A stretch of DNA of 43,558 bases from DATMRF01 sp035566435 (lineage in GTDB: Bacteria > Verrucomicrobiota > Verrucomicrobiia > Limisphaerales > UBA8199): contig DATMRF010000068.1 in NCBI GenBank assembly GCA_035566435.1, forward strand, positions 1 to 43,558, given 5' to 3'. Positions 7,773 through 18,000 of this stretch are shown here, piece after piece. A program made the translations under genes and the position numbers. The stretch's first letter is position 1, and each line of letters opens with the position of its first letter. The notes under the pieces are model-generated. The model saw only the letters and a program-made list of their open reading frames with translations. It did no database searches and was not told the origin of the DNA.

Positions 7773-8864
7773 CTACGACGGCTGCTGCTGAGTCAAGCAA
7801 TGCAGCGCGCCGAAGCCGAGCACCAAGTCCACCGCATGAATGCCAATCACCGGTCGGTCCGGGAACAACTCCCCGAGCGTGCCGAGGGCGACCCGGTCGT
7901 TACGGTCGTTAAAGGTCGGCACCAGCACCGCCGCGTTGGCGATATAAAAGTTGGCGTAACTGGCCGGGAGCCGATAGCCGTCGAAATAGACCGGCGCCGG
8001 CATCGGCAGCGGCACGACGCGTGGCCGCGAGCCGTCTTCCAGCCTCAGGTCCTGAATGCGCTCCCAATTCTCGGCCAGCGGCCGGTAGTTGCTGTCGTTG
8101 CGGTTCGTCTCGCGGATGAGCACGACCGTGTTCGTGTTGACGAACCGGCAGATGTCGTCGATGTGGCCGTGAGTATCATCGCCGACCGGTCCGGCGGCCA
8201 GCCATAACACATTGTTGAGCCCTAGATATTTTTTGAGTGTCTCATCGATTTCCTTTCGCCCCAGCCCCGGGTTGCGCACCTGGACCTTCGGGTCGAGGTA
8301 ACACTCCTCGGTCGTCAACAGCGTGCCGCGCCCATTTACGTCAATGCCGCCGCCCTCGAGAACGAAATCCTTCCCGCTGTGCACAGCATTGAAGAGCCGT
8401 TTTCGCAGCAAACGCGCCGCCATGTCCGGCACCCGGCGGTCCTTTTGCCAGTCGTCATACTTCGCCCAGGCATTGAAATGAAAATGCACAATCGCCGTTT
8501 CCGACTTCCGCCGACTTCTGCCCTTTGACCGCTCTTTGACAAAGATGGGTCCGCTGTCGCGCATCCAACCGCGATTCGTCGGATGGATGATGAACTGCAC
8601 ATTCCGGAGGTCGCATCCAGCGCGGCTCAGGTAGCGCCGGGCCAGTTTCTCCTCGGCTCGGTTGGCGACCAGGACCCGAACGATTTCGCCGGGCGAAATC
8701 CGGCGAACCATTTCACCATACACCCAGCGAATGGTGTCGAGTTTGTCCGGCCAGTCGGTAGGGTTACGAGGCCAGCCCAGCCACGTCGCCTCGTGCGGTT
8801 CCCATTCAGCGGGCATCGAGTAACCCAGCGCCGTCGGAGTCTCGTGAGTCGTTTCTTTCGCCAT
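7773..8864 (-). CDS. aguA: Agmatine deiminase
   Basis: The 363-residue product (ATG 8864, MAKETTHE) belongs to the peptidyl-arginine-deiminase-like guanidino-modifying family and converts agmatine to N-carbamoylputrescine. Seen motifs are MPAEWEPHEATWLGWP at the N-terminus, MRDSGPIF, VLEGGGIDVNGRGT, TEECYLDP, DDTHGHIDDICRF with the catalytic His, and the C-terminal GALHCLTQQQP holding the nucleophilic Cys. It is divergent from a deoxyhypusine-synthase-like gene across 123 bases, which places it in polyamine synthesis. No N-carbamoylputrescine amidase (aguB) or arginine decarboxylase lies nearby. A start at 8879 is possible but less natural. Confidence 0.95.
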   Translation of the reverse strand: MAKETTHETPTALGYSMPAEWEPHEATWLGWPRNPTDWPDKLDTIRWVYGEMVRRISPGEIVRVLVANRAEEKLARRYLSRAGCDLRNVQFIIHPTNRGWMRDSGPIFVKERSKGRSRRKSETAIVHFHFNAWAKYDDWQKDRRVPDMAARLLRKRLFNAVHSGKDFVLEGGGIDVNGRGTLLTTEECYLDPKVQVRNPGLGRKEIDETLKKYLGLNNVLWLAAGPVGDDTHGHIDDICRFVNTNTVVLIRETNRNDSNYRPLAENWERIQDLRLEDGSRPRVVPLPMPAPVYFDGYRLPASYANFYIANAAVLVPTFNDRNDRVALGTLGELFPDRPVIGIHAVDLVLGFGALHCLTQQQPS

Positions 8865-8987
8865 AAATATGCGGCGCAAGATAGGGAAAGCTGTCCTGAT
8901 GTCGAGTCACTCCGCAATTTAGTGATTGGCATTCGCCCCGCACTGCGTATTGTTTCGGCGCGATTTTTGAACCTGAACAGTTGAACT

Positions 8988-10199
8988 ATGGCTAAAACGC
9001 AAAAGAAAAACGTCCGGTCCCGCGAAGACATCTCCGAAATGCCGGAATGGTTGAAGGAAAAGCAATGCCCGCACAAGAAGCAGTACATGGCGGGAAAACG
9101 CATCATGCCCCGCAACCTAAACGGCAAAGACAACCTCGCCTGGATGATCGACGAAGTGTTTCTCGCCTACAACTCAGCCCGGCTCCGCGAGGCCTGCCAG
9201 CTTTTTGCCAACCGGATGCTGGCGCCGGACGTCACCATCGGCATGAGCATCTCCGGTGCGCTGACCCCGGCCGGGCTTGGCTGCTCGAGCATCATTCCGC
9301 TCATCAAGGCCGGGTTCGTCGATTGGATTGTTTCGACCGGCGCGAATCTCTACCACGACATGCATTTCGCGCTGAACTACCCGATCCACTCCGGCAGCTT
9401 CAAGTTCGACGACACCGACCTCCGGGACAACGACCTTGTCCGCGTTTACGACGTTGTCATCCCTTACTCGGACGGCCTGATGGCCACGGATGAACTGCTG
9501 CGTGACATTCTGGTTCAGCCCGAGTTTCAAAAGGAGATGGGCACGGCCGAACTGCATTACCTGCTGGGCCGCTACTGCGCCGAATGGGAACGAAAGAACA
9601 AACTCAAAGATGTTTCCGTGCTGGCGGCGGCCTACCGGGCCGGCGTGCCCTGCTATACTTCCTCACCGGGCGATTCCACCATCGGCATGAACGTTGCCGG
9701 CGTCGAGCTGCGCGGCAACCGGCTCCGGGTCAACCCGTCGATCGACGTGAATGAAACCACCGCGTTCGTGCTGGCAGCCAAGCGCGGCGGCGGCAGAAGC
9801 GGCGTGGTGCTCTGGGGCGGCGGCAGCCCGAAAAACTTCATGCTCCAGACCGAACCGCAAATCCAGGAAGTGCTGCGCATCAACGAATTCGGCCAGGATT
9901 TCTTTATCCAGGTCACCGACGCCCGGCCCGATACCGGCGGCCTCTCCGGCGCCACGCCGAGCGAAGCGGTTAGTTGGGGCAAGGTCGATCCGACCAAACT
10001 GCCCGACGCCGTTGTTTGCTACACCGACACGACCATCGCGATGCCGCTCTTGACCCACTATGCGCTCGCGAGGCATAACCCGCGCAAGCTCCGCCGCCTC
10101 TACGACCAACGTGATCGGATGATGAAGGCGCTGACCAAAGAGTACTTTGCGCACAACAAAGTGAAGATGCTCGACGGCGCCGAGCCAGTCCTGGATTAA
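8988..10199 (+). CDS. Deoxyhypusine-synthase-like protein, probable homospermidine synthase (SpeY-like)
   Basis: The 403-residue protein matches the deoxyhypusine synthase fold: MSISGALTPAG near the N-terminus, WIVSTGANLYHD, the catalytic-lysine segment WGGGSPKNF with Lys282, and ARPDTGGLSGATPSEAVSWGK. Eukaryotic and archaeal enzymes modify eIF5A, which bacteria lack. The cyanobacterial homologue SpeY makes homospermidine from putrescine, so a polyamine role is the best inference, supported by the divergent agmatine deiminase. Residues MAKTQKKNV give a clear start with an ATG right after GTTGAACT. The substrate (putrescine, spermidine or other) cannot be decided from sequence alone. Confidence 0.88.
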   Translation: MAKTQKKNVRSREDISEMPEWLKEKQCPHKKQYMAGKRIMPRNLNGKDNLAWMIDEVFLAYNSARLREACQLFANRMLAPDVTIGMSISGALTPAGLGCSSIIPLIKAGFVDWIVSTGANLYHDMHFALNYPIHSGSFKFDDTDLRDNDLVRVYDVVIPYSDGLMATDELLRDILVQPEFQKEMGTAELHYLLGRYCAEWERKNKLKDVSVLAAAYRAGVPCYTSSPGDSTIGMNVAGVELRGNRLRVNPSIDVNETTAFVLAAKRGGGRSGVVLWGGGSPKNFMLQTEPQIQEVLRINEFGQDFFIQVTDARPDTGGLSGATPSEAVSWGKVDPTKLPDAVVCYTDTTIAMPLLTHYALARHNPRKLRRLYDQRDRMMKALTKEYFAHNKVKMLDGAEPVLD

Positions 10200-10929
10200 G
10201 GGCTCGTTGATGGATTTGACCGGGATTGGGTTGGAAGATTAAAAAAATACTCGGATTTACTCGGATTTACTCGGATCTACTCGGATCTAGTCGGATGGTG
10301 CACTGTGGAAGATTTCAGATTTCGAAGGGGGCGCGGCAGGCACGGGCGAAGGAATGGACGGAGGCATTTGCCTCGCGAGTGGCCAGAGGCTAGAGCGGCT
10401 TGCTGGCCGGGAATATCAGTTCAGGCCAGAACAAAGAAGCATCGTGCCTCTATATATTAAGCCATCGAGATCGTCGCGATTGGGCAAAATAGTTGAAGAT
10501 TTCAGTTGGGCGAATTTTATGAATGAGTAGTGCTGTTGATGGTTAGGCGTGGGTTTGGCGGCCCGCATTATGCTGCGTTTTTGGTGGAAGGGGCAGAAGT
10601 ATCGGCGAGGAACCTGAGTTACGAAGCAGAGCGGGACGAGGCAGCTGGGCGGGCGTGAAGAGGCTGAGCGATTCTACTCCTCGGCGCCACGGTGAGGTGC
10701 GCTATTTTTGACTGACGGTGACATCGCCGGCGGTTTGGGTCTGGATAGGCGGGTCAGAAGCGATCTGCCGGAACGGCCACGCGCTGAGAAGATACGGATT
10801 ATGAGCAATGGCTGGAGCCGGAAGTTTGGTGTCATAATGCTGCGGCGACCCGATCATCACAGCCGGGGATGATAGCGCGATCGGCGCGGGCTCAACCCAT
10901 TTAACAGTTGCCCTCCCTCGTCCTGGGGT
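10200..10929. other. 730-base gene-poor region
   Basis: No complete gene was found. It opens with a 10-bp tandem repeat (listed separately). Its right part (about 10708-10929) is open on the minus strand in the same frame as the sulfatase remnant. After that gene's TGA it reads TVKWVEPAPIALSSPAVM and continues with YDTKLPAPAIAHNPYLLSAW up to a TAG near 10708, with no start codon near its beginning. This may be a decayed coding fragment. The middle (10300-10700) shows nothing I can name. Confidence 0.4.
10251..10296 (+). repeat. 10-bp tandem repeat, TCGGATYTAC unit
   Basis: Four and a half units follow one another: TCGGATTTAC twice (10251, 10261), TCGGATCTAC (10271), TCGGATCTAG (10281) and TCGGAT (10291). 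The array starts about 50 bases after the deoxyhypusine-synthase-like gene. Function unknown. Confidence 0.9.
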
Positions 10930-12248
10930 TCACGAAGGCGAGTTATCCGGCCTGGTCGAGCGCTGGTTGGGGTTCCACGGAGTCGGCCGCTGAATCGGGA
11001 GCGACTTGCGCCACTCTAGCAATTGCTTGCTCATGAGCCGAACCCGTTTCGGCTCCGCGCCGGCAAGGTTGTTGGTTTCGCCGGGGTCTTTGACCACATT
11101 ATACAATTGTGCTGCGCTGCCGGCCTCCATCAGCAACAGCTTCCAGTCGCCGTCGCGCATCGAGAGATCCGGCCAGGCTTCCGTGGGGTTGCCCGGCCGG
11201 TCCGGCGGGCGATTCCAAAAGAGCGGCCGGCGCCGGCTTTGGCGGGTTTTGGTCAGCCAGGGCGCGCTCAGGTCTTCCCCGTCGGACCGGACTCCGGCGG
11301 GCAGGCCCACGCCCGCCAGCCTGGCCACAGAGGACAGCAGATCCACCCCCGCGACCACGGTGGTTTCATTCAGCGAGCCAACGGCATTGCTGGCCATTAA
11401 ACCTGGCCCCCAGACGATGAACGGCTCGCGCACGCCCCCTTCATAGAGGTTGCCCTTGTGCCCGCGGAACGGTCCGGCCGAGCCGGCTCCGGGCTCGGGA
11501 CCATTATCGCTGGCGACCAGGATGAGGGTGTTGGTGCTCAAGGTCGGGCTGCGGCGAATGTAATCGAACAACGGGGCCAATTGGTCGTCCATTGCCTTGA
11601 CGACCCCAAGGTAGAGTTGCTTCTTGCTGCCATCGCCCCGCAGCGCCTTTGGCGGGAAAAACGGCGAGTGGACGTCGTCGGGCCAGACGTTCACGTAGAA
11701 GGGCTTGCCCGCTTGTTCGGCCTGCTGGATGAATTGCAGAGCTCGATCAACGAAGGCGCTGGTGATTTTAGAGCGGTCCAACCAGGTAATGTGGCCCCGG
11801 CCCAGGCGGTCGCTGCCCAGAGAATACTTGCGCGCGGGCCGGCCATCGAAAGAGTCCAACAAAGGCAGCAGACGGTCCCCCAGGCCCTCGAACTGCGTCA
11901 AGGACTGGTCATAGCCATATTCGGTAATGAGCGGCGCCTCGCCGACATCCCGTTGGCCGCCTATGTGCCATTTGCCGAAATGGCCGGTGGCGTAACCTGC
12001 CTGGTGGAGCGTGCGCGCCAGTGTGGGCGCCTTGGGGTCAGCCACTGGGCAAGTCCGCGTTGCTCGTTCTCCTTGCGCGAGGCCAGGTACGAACTGATGC
12101 GCCAGCGCGCCGGGAATTCGCCGGTGGTCAGTGCCGTCCGCGATGGCGAGCAGATAGGAGACGCGACGTAAAACTGGGTGAACCGGATGCCTTCCCTGGC
12201 CAAGCCGTCGAGATGCGGAGTCTGGATTCGGCGCTCGCCGAACACCAA
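10930..12248 (-). pseudogene. Sulfatase, 5'-truncated and frameshifted
   Basis: Two reading frames on the minus strand give adjoining parts of one arylsulfatase-like protein. The first (from about 12248) reads RRIQTPHLDGLAREGIRFTQ and holds the formylglycine motif CSPSR with Cys codon at 12152-12150, ending near AQWL. The second, from 12045, starts with ADPKAPTLARTLHQAGYATG and continues through GKWHIGG, DVHSPFFPP, SDNGPEPGAGSAGPFRGHKG and a normal C-terminus. Loss of one base near 12044-12048 would explain the break. The metal-binding DDLG region expected ahead of RRIQTPHL is absent, with stop codons directly upstream, so the gene is also cut at its 5' end. Sulfatases of this kind remove sulfate esters from polysaccharides. 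Besides true decay, a sequencing error could explain the frameshift but not the missing start. Confidence 0.85.
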
Positions 12249-12295
12249 ATTCCTATCGATTCAACCGGCCGCCGACAGATAGAAGAGCAACTCAA

Positions 12296-12784
12296 ATGAT
12301 CATCTTCGCTCAATTGAACCAGGGCGTCGATAATCCTGAATGGAAAGGCAGTATTTTGGCGGTTGTCTTCCTCAGCGGACCAGGGATCTATGCTTTCGTG
12401 CGATGGCTCTTGGACGGGCCGCGCTCCGCTGACCCATGGGACAAGGAGGTGGAAAGAGGACTGGAAAGCGATGAAGCGGTACCGCTTTGTCACCGCTGCC
12501 TCACCCCGCATTCACCCACGGCTGATTTTTGTCCCCAATGTGGAGCCACCGTCGGGCAGTACACCAACTGGTTGCCCTATTCTTATATTTTTTCGGTTGG
12601 CGATACGCTAAGGCTTGGGACTGCCGGACAGTTCCACCGCACCACGTTGACGGTGTTGGGTTTTATCCTTTTCGCTCTCGCGAAGTACGCGGTGTTCGCG
12701 CCTTTGTATTGGATTCTGCTTTTTCAACGACGTTCCTCAAGGCCGCCACCGCCACTCCCCGCTCAATCCCTCTCCGCACCCTAA
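12296..12784 (+). CDS. Small membrane protein with zinc-ribbon motif
   Basis: The 162-residue product is not a named family that I recognise. A hydrophobic helix at about residues 18-38 (SILAVVFLSGPGIYAFVRWL) is followed by a four-cysteine zinc ribbon (LCHRC, FCPQC) near residues 64-83, then a second hydrophobic stretch near 119-143 and a Pro-rich tail. Similar zinc-ribbon membrane proteins of unknown role are common in this phylum. ATG 12296 has AGAAGAG about 9 bases upstream. Its start lies 48 bases from the broken sulfatase end, and the beta-helix gene follows on the same strand. Confidence 0.65.
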   Translation: MIIFAQLNQGVDNPEWKGSILAVVFLSGPGIYAFVRWLLDGPRSADPWDKEVERGLESDEAVPLCHRCLTPHSPTADFCPQCGATVGQYTNWLPYSYIFSVGDTLRLGTAGQFHRTTLTVLGFILFALAKYAVFAPLYWILLFQRRSSRPPPPLPAQSLSAP

Positions 12785-12896
12785 GTACGGAACAACTTCG
12801 CGCGTGTTCAGAGATGACTCTCGCAAGCGCCCGCGCTCCAATTTTGCATCGACGCGCCCGACGTTCCCTTCAGATATTGCCTACGGAAAGGCAACT

Positions 12897-14795
12897 ATGA
12901 AGCAAACCCTGACTCTAACACTCCTAACCGCCCTGACGTTGCTGCGGCCCACTGCTGCCCTGCAGGCTGCGGAATTCCATGTCGCCATCACCGGCAATGA
13001 CGCCAACCGCGGGACCAAATCCGCGCCGCTGCTGACTATTCAGCACGCTGCCGAGCAGGCGCAACCGGGTGATGTCATCACGGTGCATGCCGGGGTGTAT
13101 CGCGAAGGGATCAATCCGCCGCGCGGCGGCACTTCCGAAAAGCAGCGCATTGTCTATCAGGCCGCGCGCGGTGAAAAAGTCGAAATCAAAGGTTCCGAAC
13201 TCGTGACGAACTGGACAAAGGTGCAGGACAATGTCTGGAAAGTGACGCTGCCCAACTCGTTTTTCGGCAGCTTCAATCCGTACAGCGATCTCATTCATGG
13301 CGATTGGTTTGAGCCGAAGGGCCGGCCGCACCATACCGGCGCGGTTTATCTCAACGGCGAGTTGCTGATCGAAGCGGCCAGGCGGGAAGAGGTCCTGGCC
13401 TCCGACGGCGCGGCCAACTCCGCCCGGGCCAAGGCCCAGTTGTGGTTTGCCGAGGTGGACCAGACAAACACGACTATTTGGGCGCAGTTCAAAGGCATCA
13501 ACCCCGACGAGCAACAGGTGGAAATCAACGTGCGCAAAACCGTGTTTTACCCGGACCAACCAAGGCGGAACTACATCACCGTGCGCGGTTTCACGCTGCG
13601 CGACGCCGCCACGCCCTGGGCGCCACCGGCGGCCGAGCAAATCGGCTTGATTGGCACGCACTGGAGCAAAGGCTGGATTATCGAGAACAACGTCGTCAGC
13701 CACTCGATCTGTTCCGGCATCGCTCTGGGCAAACATGGCGACCAGTTCGACAACACTTCCGCCAATACTGCCGAGGGTTACGTGAAAACCATCGAACGCG
13801 CCTTCCAGCGAGGTTGGACTGGGGAGAATATCGGCCACCACGTTGTGCGCAACAACACCATCTCGCACTGCGAACAGGCGGGGATCGTGGGCAGCCTGGG
13901 CGCGGCCTTCAGCACCATCACCGGCAACACCATCCACGACATCCACGTCCGCAAGCTTTTCACCGGCGCGGAAATGGCCGGGATCAAGTTCCATGCCGCC
14001 ATCGACACGGTTATCCGCGGCAACCACATCTACCGGTCGTGCCTGGGCCTCTGGCTGGACTGGATGGCGCAGGGAACCCGCGTTTCCGCCAACCTCTTCC
14101 ACGACAATGGCCGGGATTTGTTCGTCGAGGTGGACCACGGGCCGTTCCTGGTGGACAACAACCTGTTCCTTTCCCCCGCCAACCTGCTCGATGTGTCAGA
14201 GGGCGGCGCCTATGCACACAATCTGTTCAACGGCAGCATCGTGAGCGCACCCGAACCCAGCCGGGAAACGCCGTATCACCCAGCGCACACCACCGCTCTG
14301 GCGGGTTTAACCACGGTCAAGGGAGGCGACGACCGTTTCTACAGCAACCTATTCGTAGGTCGCGGCACGTCGGCCTCAGCCGAACCGAGCGGGTTCGGAC
14401 TCTCGGTTTACGACCAACGGGCATACCCGCTACAGAACGGCGGCAACGTCTATTACGACGGGGCCCAACCCTACGACTGGGAAACCGGCGAGGTCGTATC
14501 AGCGGTCGCCCCGCAAGTGAAGCTCGTCCAGGAAGGCGATCGGTTTATCCTCCAGCTCGAGACCGGCCCGGAGCTAAAGCAGGCGAAGACAGTGCTCGTC
14601 ACCACCGAACTGCTCGGCAAGGCGAAGGTCTCAGGGCTGCCTTATGAAAACGCCGATGGCTCGCCGCTGGCGCTCACCACCGACTTCTTGGGCAAGAAGC
14701 GGAACGCCAAGCACCCAACGCCAGGCCCCTTTGAGAGTCCCGGAAGCAGCGAGCAGGAGCTCAAACTAAGAGGTCTCACCCGCCCTGATGGGTGA
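12897..14795 (+). CDS. Secreted right-handed parallel beta-helix protein
   Basis: With ATG 12897 the product has 632 residues and a signal peptide (MKQTLTLTLLTALTLLRPTA, cleavage near LQAAEF). It then reads FHVAITGNDANRGTKSAPLL and TIQHAAEQAQPGDVITVHAG, the typical DUF1565-like opening of secreted parallel beta-helix proteins, followed by many N-x-x-x-H/N-x-I turns such as NNTISHCEQAGIVG and GNTIHDI. Such proteins are often polysaccharide lyases or glycosidases or bind sugar chains. The last 100 residues (from about VAPQVKLVQEG) look like a separate beta domain. No lyase motif can be fixed by eye. An earlier in-frame ATG at 12804 gives a non-homologous extension. The NRPS gene starts about 290 bases downstream. 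Confidence 0.85.
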   Translation: MKQTLTLTLLTALTLLRPTAALQAAEFHVAITGNDANRGTKSAPLLTIQHAAEQAQPGDVITVHAGVYREGINPPRGGTSEKQRIVYQAARGEKVEIKGSELVTNWTKVQDNVWKVTLPNSFFGSFNPYSDLIHGDWFEPKGRPHHTGAVYLNGELLIEAARREEVLASDGAANSARAKAQLWFAEVDQTNTTIWAQFKGINPDEQQVEINVRKTVFYPDQPRRNYITVRGFTLRDAATPWAPPAAEQIGLIGTHWSKGWIIENNVVSHSICSGIALGKHGDQFDNTSANTAEGYVKTIERAFQRGWTGENIGHHVVRNNTISHCEQAGIVGSLGAAFSTITGNTIHDIHVRKLFTGAEMAGIKFHAAIDTVIRGNHIYRSCLGLWLDWMAQGTRVSANLFHDNGRDLFVEVDHGPFLVDNNLFLSPANLLDVSEGGAYAHNLFNGSIVSAPEPSRETPYHPAHTTALAGLTTVKGGDDRFYSNLFVGRGTSASAEPSGFGLSVYDQRAYPLQNGGNVYYDGAQPYDWETGEVVSAVAPQVKLVQEGDRFILQLETGPELKQAKTVLVTTELLGKAKVSGLPYENADGSPLALTTDFLGKKRNAKHPTPGPFESPGSSEQELKLRGLTRPDG

Positions 14796-15087
14796 CCCCT
14801 TTCGGGAGCGAGCCCATGCCGGGTTAAGCGTTGGTTAAAAAGCTGAAACTGTTAGTCGAACTTGGGTCGGGCGAGTCCGAGAGGGTTGAGGTGTTTCATG
14901 GTTTTTCAGGAGAATTAAACCCCATACCCGAAGTTGGCGCAGCCCGTTACGTTTTTCGAGAGAATGAACTGCGTGATGTACTATGCGTTGATACTTTTGC
15001 TGACGGACTTGTCGCCGGGGATGTCGGTTTCTTTCGTCTGGTGGGCACAGCAGCTTGGATAGCGAAGATTGCGTTCATTTTGAAACG

Positions 15088-18000
15088 ATGAATGTAAAGT
15101 TTTCAAACTCCTCGGAAACCGTGCTTCAACTGCTTCCTAAACCTGCGGTAAACTTGCCTCGTGCTCAATCAGCCCACAGGCAGAAAGACCTGCGTGTCCA
15201 TCAATTGTTTGAGCGGCAGGCGGCGCTAACGCCGGACGCGCCGGCGGTCGTATCGGCGGGCCGTAGTCTCGTGTATCGGGAGTTGAACGAGCGGGCCAAT
15301 CAGCTGGCGCATTTTCTGCGCCGGGAGGGCGTAGGCCCTAATGTGCTGGTGGCCCTGAGCGTGGAGCGGTCATGCGAGATGGTGGTGGGAATATTGGGCA
15401 TTCTCAAGGCGGGTGGCGCGTATGTGCCGCTGGATCCCGCATACCCCGAGGAGCGGTTGAATTTCATGCTGCAGGATTCCCAGGCGCTGCTTCTTTTGAC
15501 CCAGCAGAAACTGGCGGAAAAATCCGCAACGTTGGGGACAAAGGTGCTCTGCCTGGATAGCCAATGGGCAGCACTCGAACGCGAGCCACGGGAGAACCCC
15601 GTGAATGTGGCTCAACCCGAGGATTTGATCTATGTCATTTACACCTCGGGCTCTACGGGACGGCCCAAGGGACCTGGCGTTTATCATCGAGGCTTTACCA
15701 ACCTGATGCGCTGGTATGTGACGGAGTTTGACATCAATGCCTCGGAAATGGTTTTGCTGGTCAGCTCCTTAAGCTTCGATTTGACGCAGAAGAACATCTA
15801 CGCTCCCCTGCTGCGAGGCGGGCAGCTTCACCTCCTGCCGAGCGGGCCTTTTGACCCCTCCCTTATTCAGCAGTTAATAGAGCGCAACGAGATAACGTTG
15901 ATCAACTGCACTCCAAGCGCCTTTTATCCGCTAATTGAGCCCGCTGGGTGCAGCACATGGCAGAAGGTGTCCTCATTGCGTTGCGTGGTTCTGGGCGGCG
16001 AGCCGATTTCCATTCCACGGCTGCGGCCCTGGCTCGAAAGCGAAGCCTGCCAGGCGGAAATAGCCAACACCTACGGCCCGACCGAATGCACCGACATCGC
16101 GGCTTTCTACCGGATGAACCGGTTCAACATCGACCGATTCGATTTCGTGCCGGTCGGGCGGCCGATTAGCAACGTGCAGGTGGCAATTGTGGATGAGCAC
16201 CTGGCCAAATGCGCGGCGGGTGTGTCCGGTGAGCTCTGTATCGGCGGAATCGGCGTGGGCGCAGGATATCTCAAGGACCCGGCGCTGACGGCGGCCAAGT
16301 TCATTCCCAACCCCTTTGCGGAAATCACGGGCCCCCGCATATACAAGACAGGTGACCTGGCACGTTGTTTGCCGGATGGCAATATCGAGTTCCTGCGGCG
16401 ATTGGATCACCAGGTGAAAATCCGCGGTTTTCGCATTGAATTGCAGGAAATCGAGAGTGCGCTGGCGGGCCATCCGGCCATCCAGGAGGCGGTGGTGAGT
16501 GTGCGCCAAGCCAGTTCGCAGGCGACTCCGGGAGGAGCGGCGGAAAGTGCCGCTGTCGAACCCCGACTGACCGCTTTCTACGTGTTGAAAACTGACGTGA
16601 TGACGCCAGTAAACGAATTGCGCAGGTTTTTGAGCGAAAAACTGCCGGATTACATGATTCCGGCCGCCTTTGTCTGCCTCAAAAAATTTCCGTTGTCCCC
16701 CAATGGCAAAGTGGACCGACGGGCATTGCCGGAGCCCGATGAGGCGTTGGTCCGCCGGGAAGAGCCCTACCAGGCGCCTGCGGCTCCGGTGGAGAAACGA
16801 ATTGCGGAGATTTGGCAGGAGGTGTTGCACCGGCAGAAGGTGGGGGTGCATGACAACTTCTTCGAATTGGGCGGCGATTCGTTACTGGTTGCACAGATGA
16901 TTTCTCGAGTGCGGGAGGCATTTCAGGCCGAACTGCCTATCGCCAGGGTATTTGAAACGCCCACCATTGCCGCCCTGGCCAGAACCTTGTCATCAGGCAC
17001 ACGGGCGGAGGACGGGGATCGTACGCAGCCGCCGTTAAGGCCGGCAGCGCGGAACGGCAGCATGCCCCTCTCCTTTGCCGAGCGGCGGTTCTGGTTCCTG
17101 GACCGCCTAGAACCAGGCAACCCGGCTTACCATATCCCCGCGACCATCCGTCTGAAAGGCATTCTGCACACAGATGCCTTGCGGCAAAGCCTCGAGGAGA
17201 TCGCCCGTCGGCACGAGATTTTGCGGAGCAGCTTTCCATCCAGAAACGGCGATCCGGTTCAGGTAGTCTCGGGAGAGGCCAAGGTGGCTCTGGAACAAGT
17301 GGACCTCTGCATATGCCCGGTCGCCGAGCGTGAGCAGGAAGCGCAGAGAGTTCTGCAGGAGCGGGCGTGCCGGCCATTTGACCTTGACCGGGGGCCTTTG
17401 GTGCGCTGGCTGCTGGTGCGGTTAGGCGAGCATGAACACATCCTGGGAGTCACGATGCACCATATGGTTTCGGACGGATGGACATTGGGGGTGCTGTTCA
17501 ACGAACTGGATACGCTTTATGGGGCGTTGTCGGCGCAAACCGCGGTGCCGCCCCTGCCCGCGTTGCCGGTGCAGTATGCCGATTACGCGTCCTGGCAGCT
17601 CGACTGGCTGCGCGGGCCTGTGCTGGAACGGCAGGTCTGTTATTGGAAGGAAAAGCTAGCGGGCGCGCCGGCTACGCTGGACCTGCCGTGCGACCACACG
17701 GGGTCAATCAATTCGAGCGCCGGCGCGCTGCAGACTCTCGTCCTGCCCAAACCACTCGTGGGACGGATGTTGGCCTTTTGCCGGCGTGAAGAGGTGACCC
17801 CTTTCATGCTTTGGTTTGCCGCCATGGCCATCACCATGAATCGGTGGACTGAGCAATCCGACCTGGTGCTCGGCACCGTGGTCGCGGGGCGCAACCGCCG
17901 GGAAATCGAAAACCTGGTCGGCTGCTTTGTGAACTTCCTACCGCTGCGCCTCAAGTGCGTGGCGAAGGAAACCGCCCGGGATTTCCTGGCACAAATCAAG

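Noticed and set aside
7582..7800. 72-codon minus-strand frame behind agmatine deiminase
   Set aside because: Overlaps the conserved C-terminus of agmatine deiminase and has no recognisable features.
12924..14138. 404-codon minus frame and a 401-codon plus frame (13442-14647) within the beta-helix gene
   Set aside because: Both lack recognisable motifs, while the main frame has a signal peptide and beta-helix turns throughout.
14831..15091. 86-codon plus-strand frame before the NRPS
   Set aside because: It starts with TTG, has no motif or ribosome-binding site and overlaps the NRPS start; this 290-base gap is treated as non-coding.
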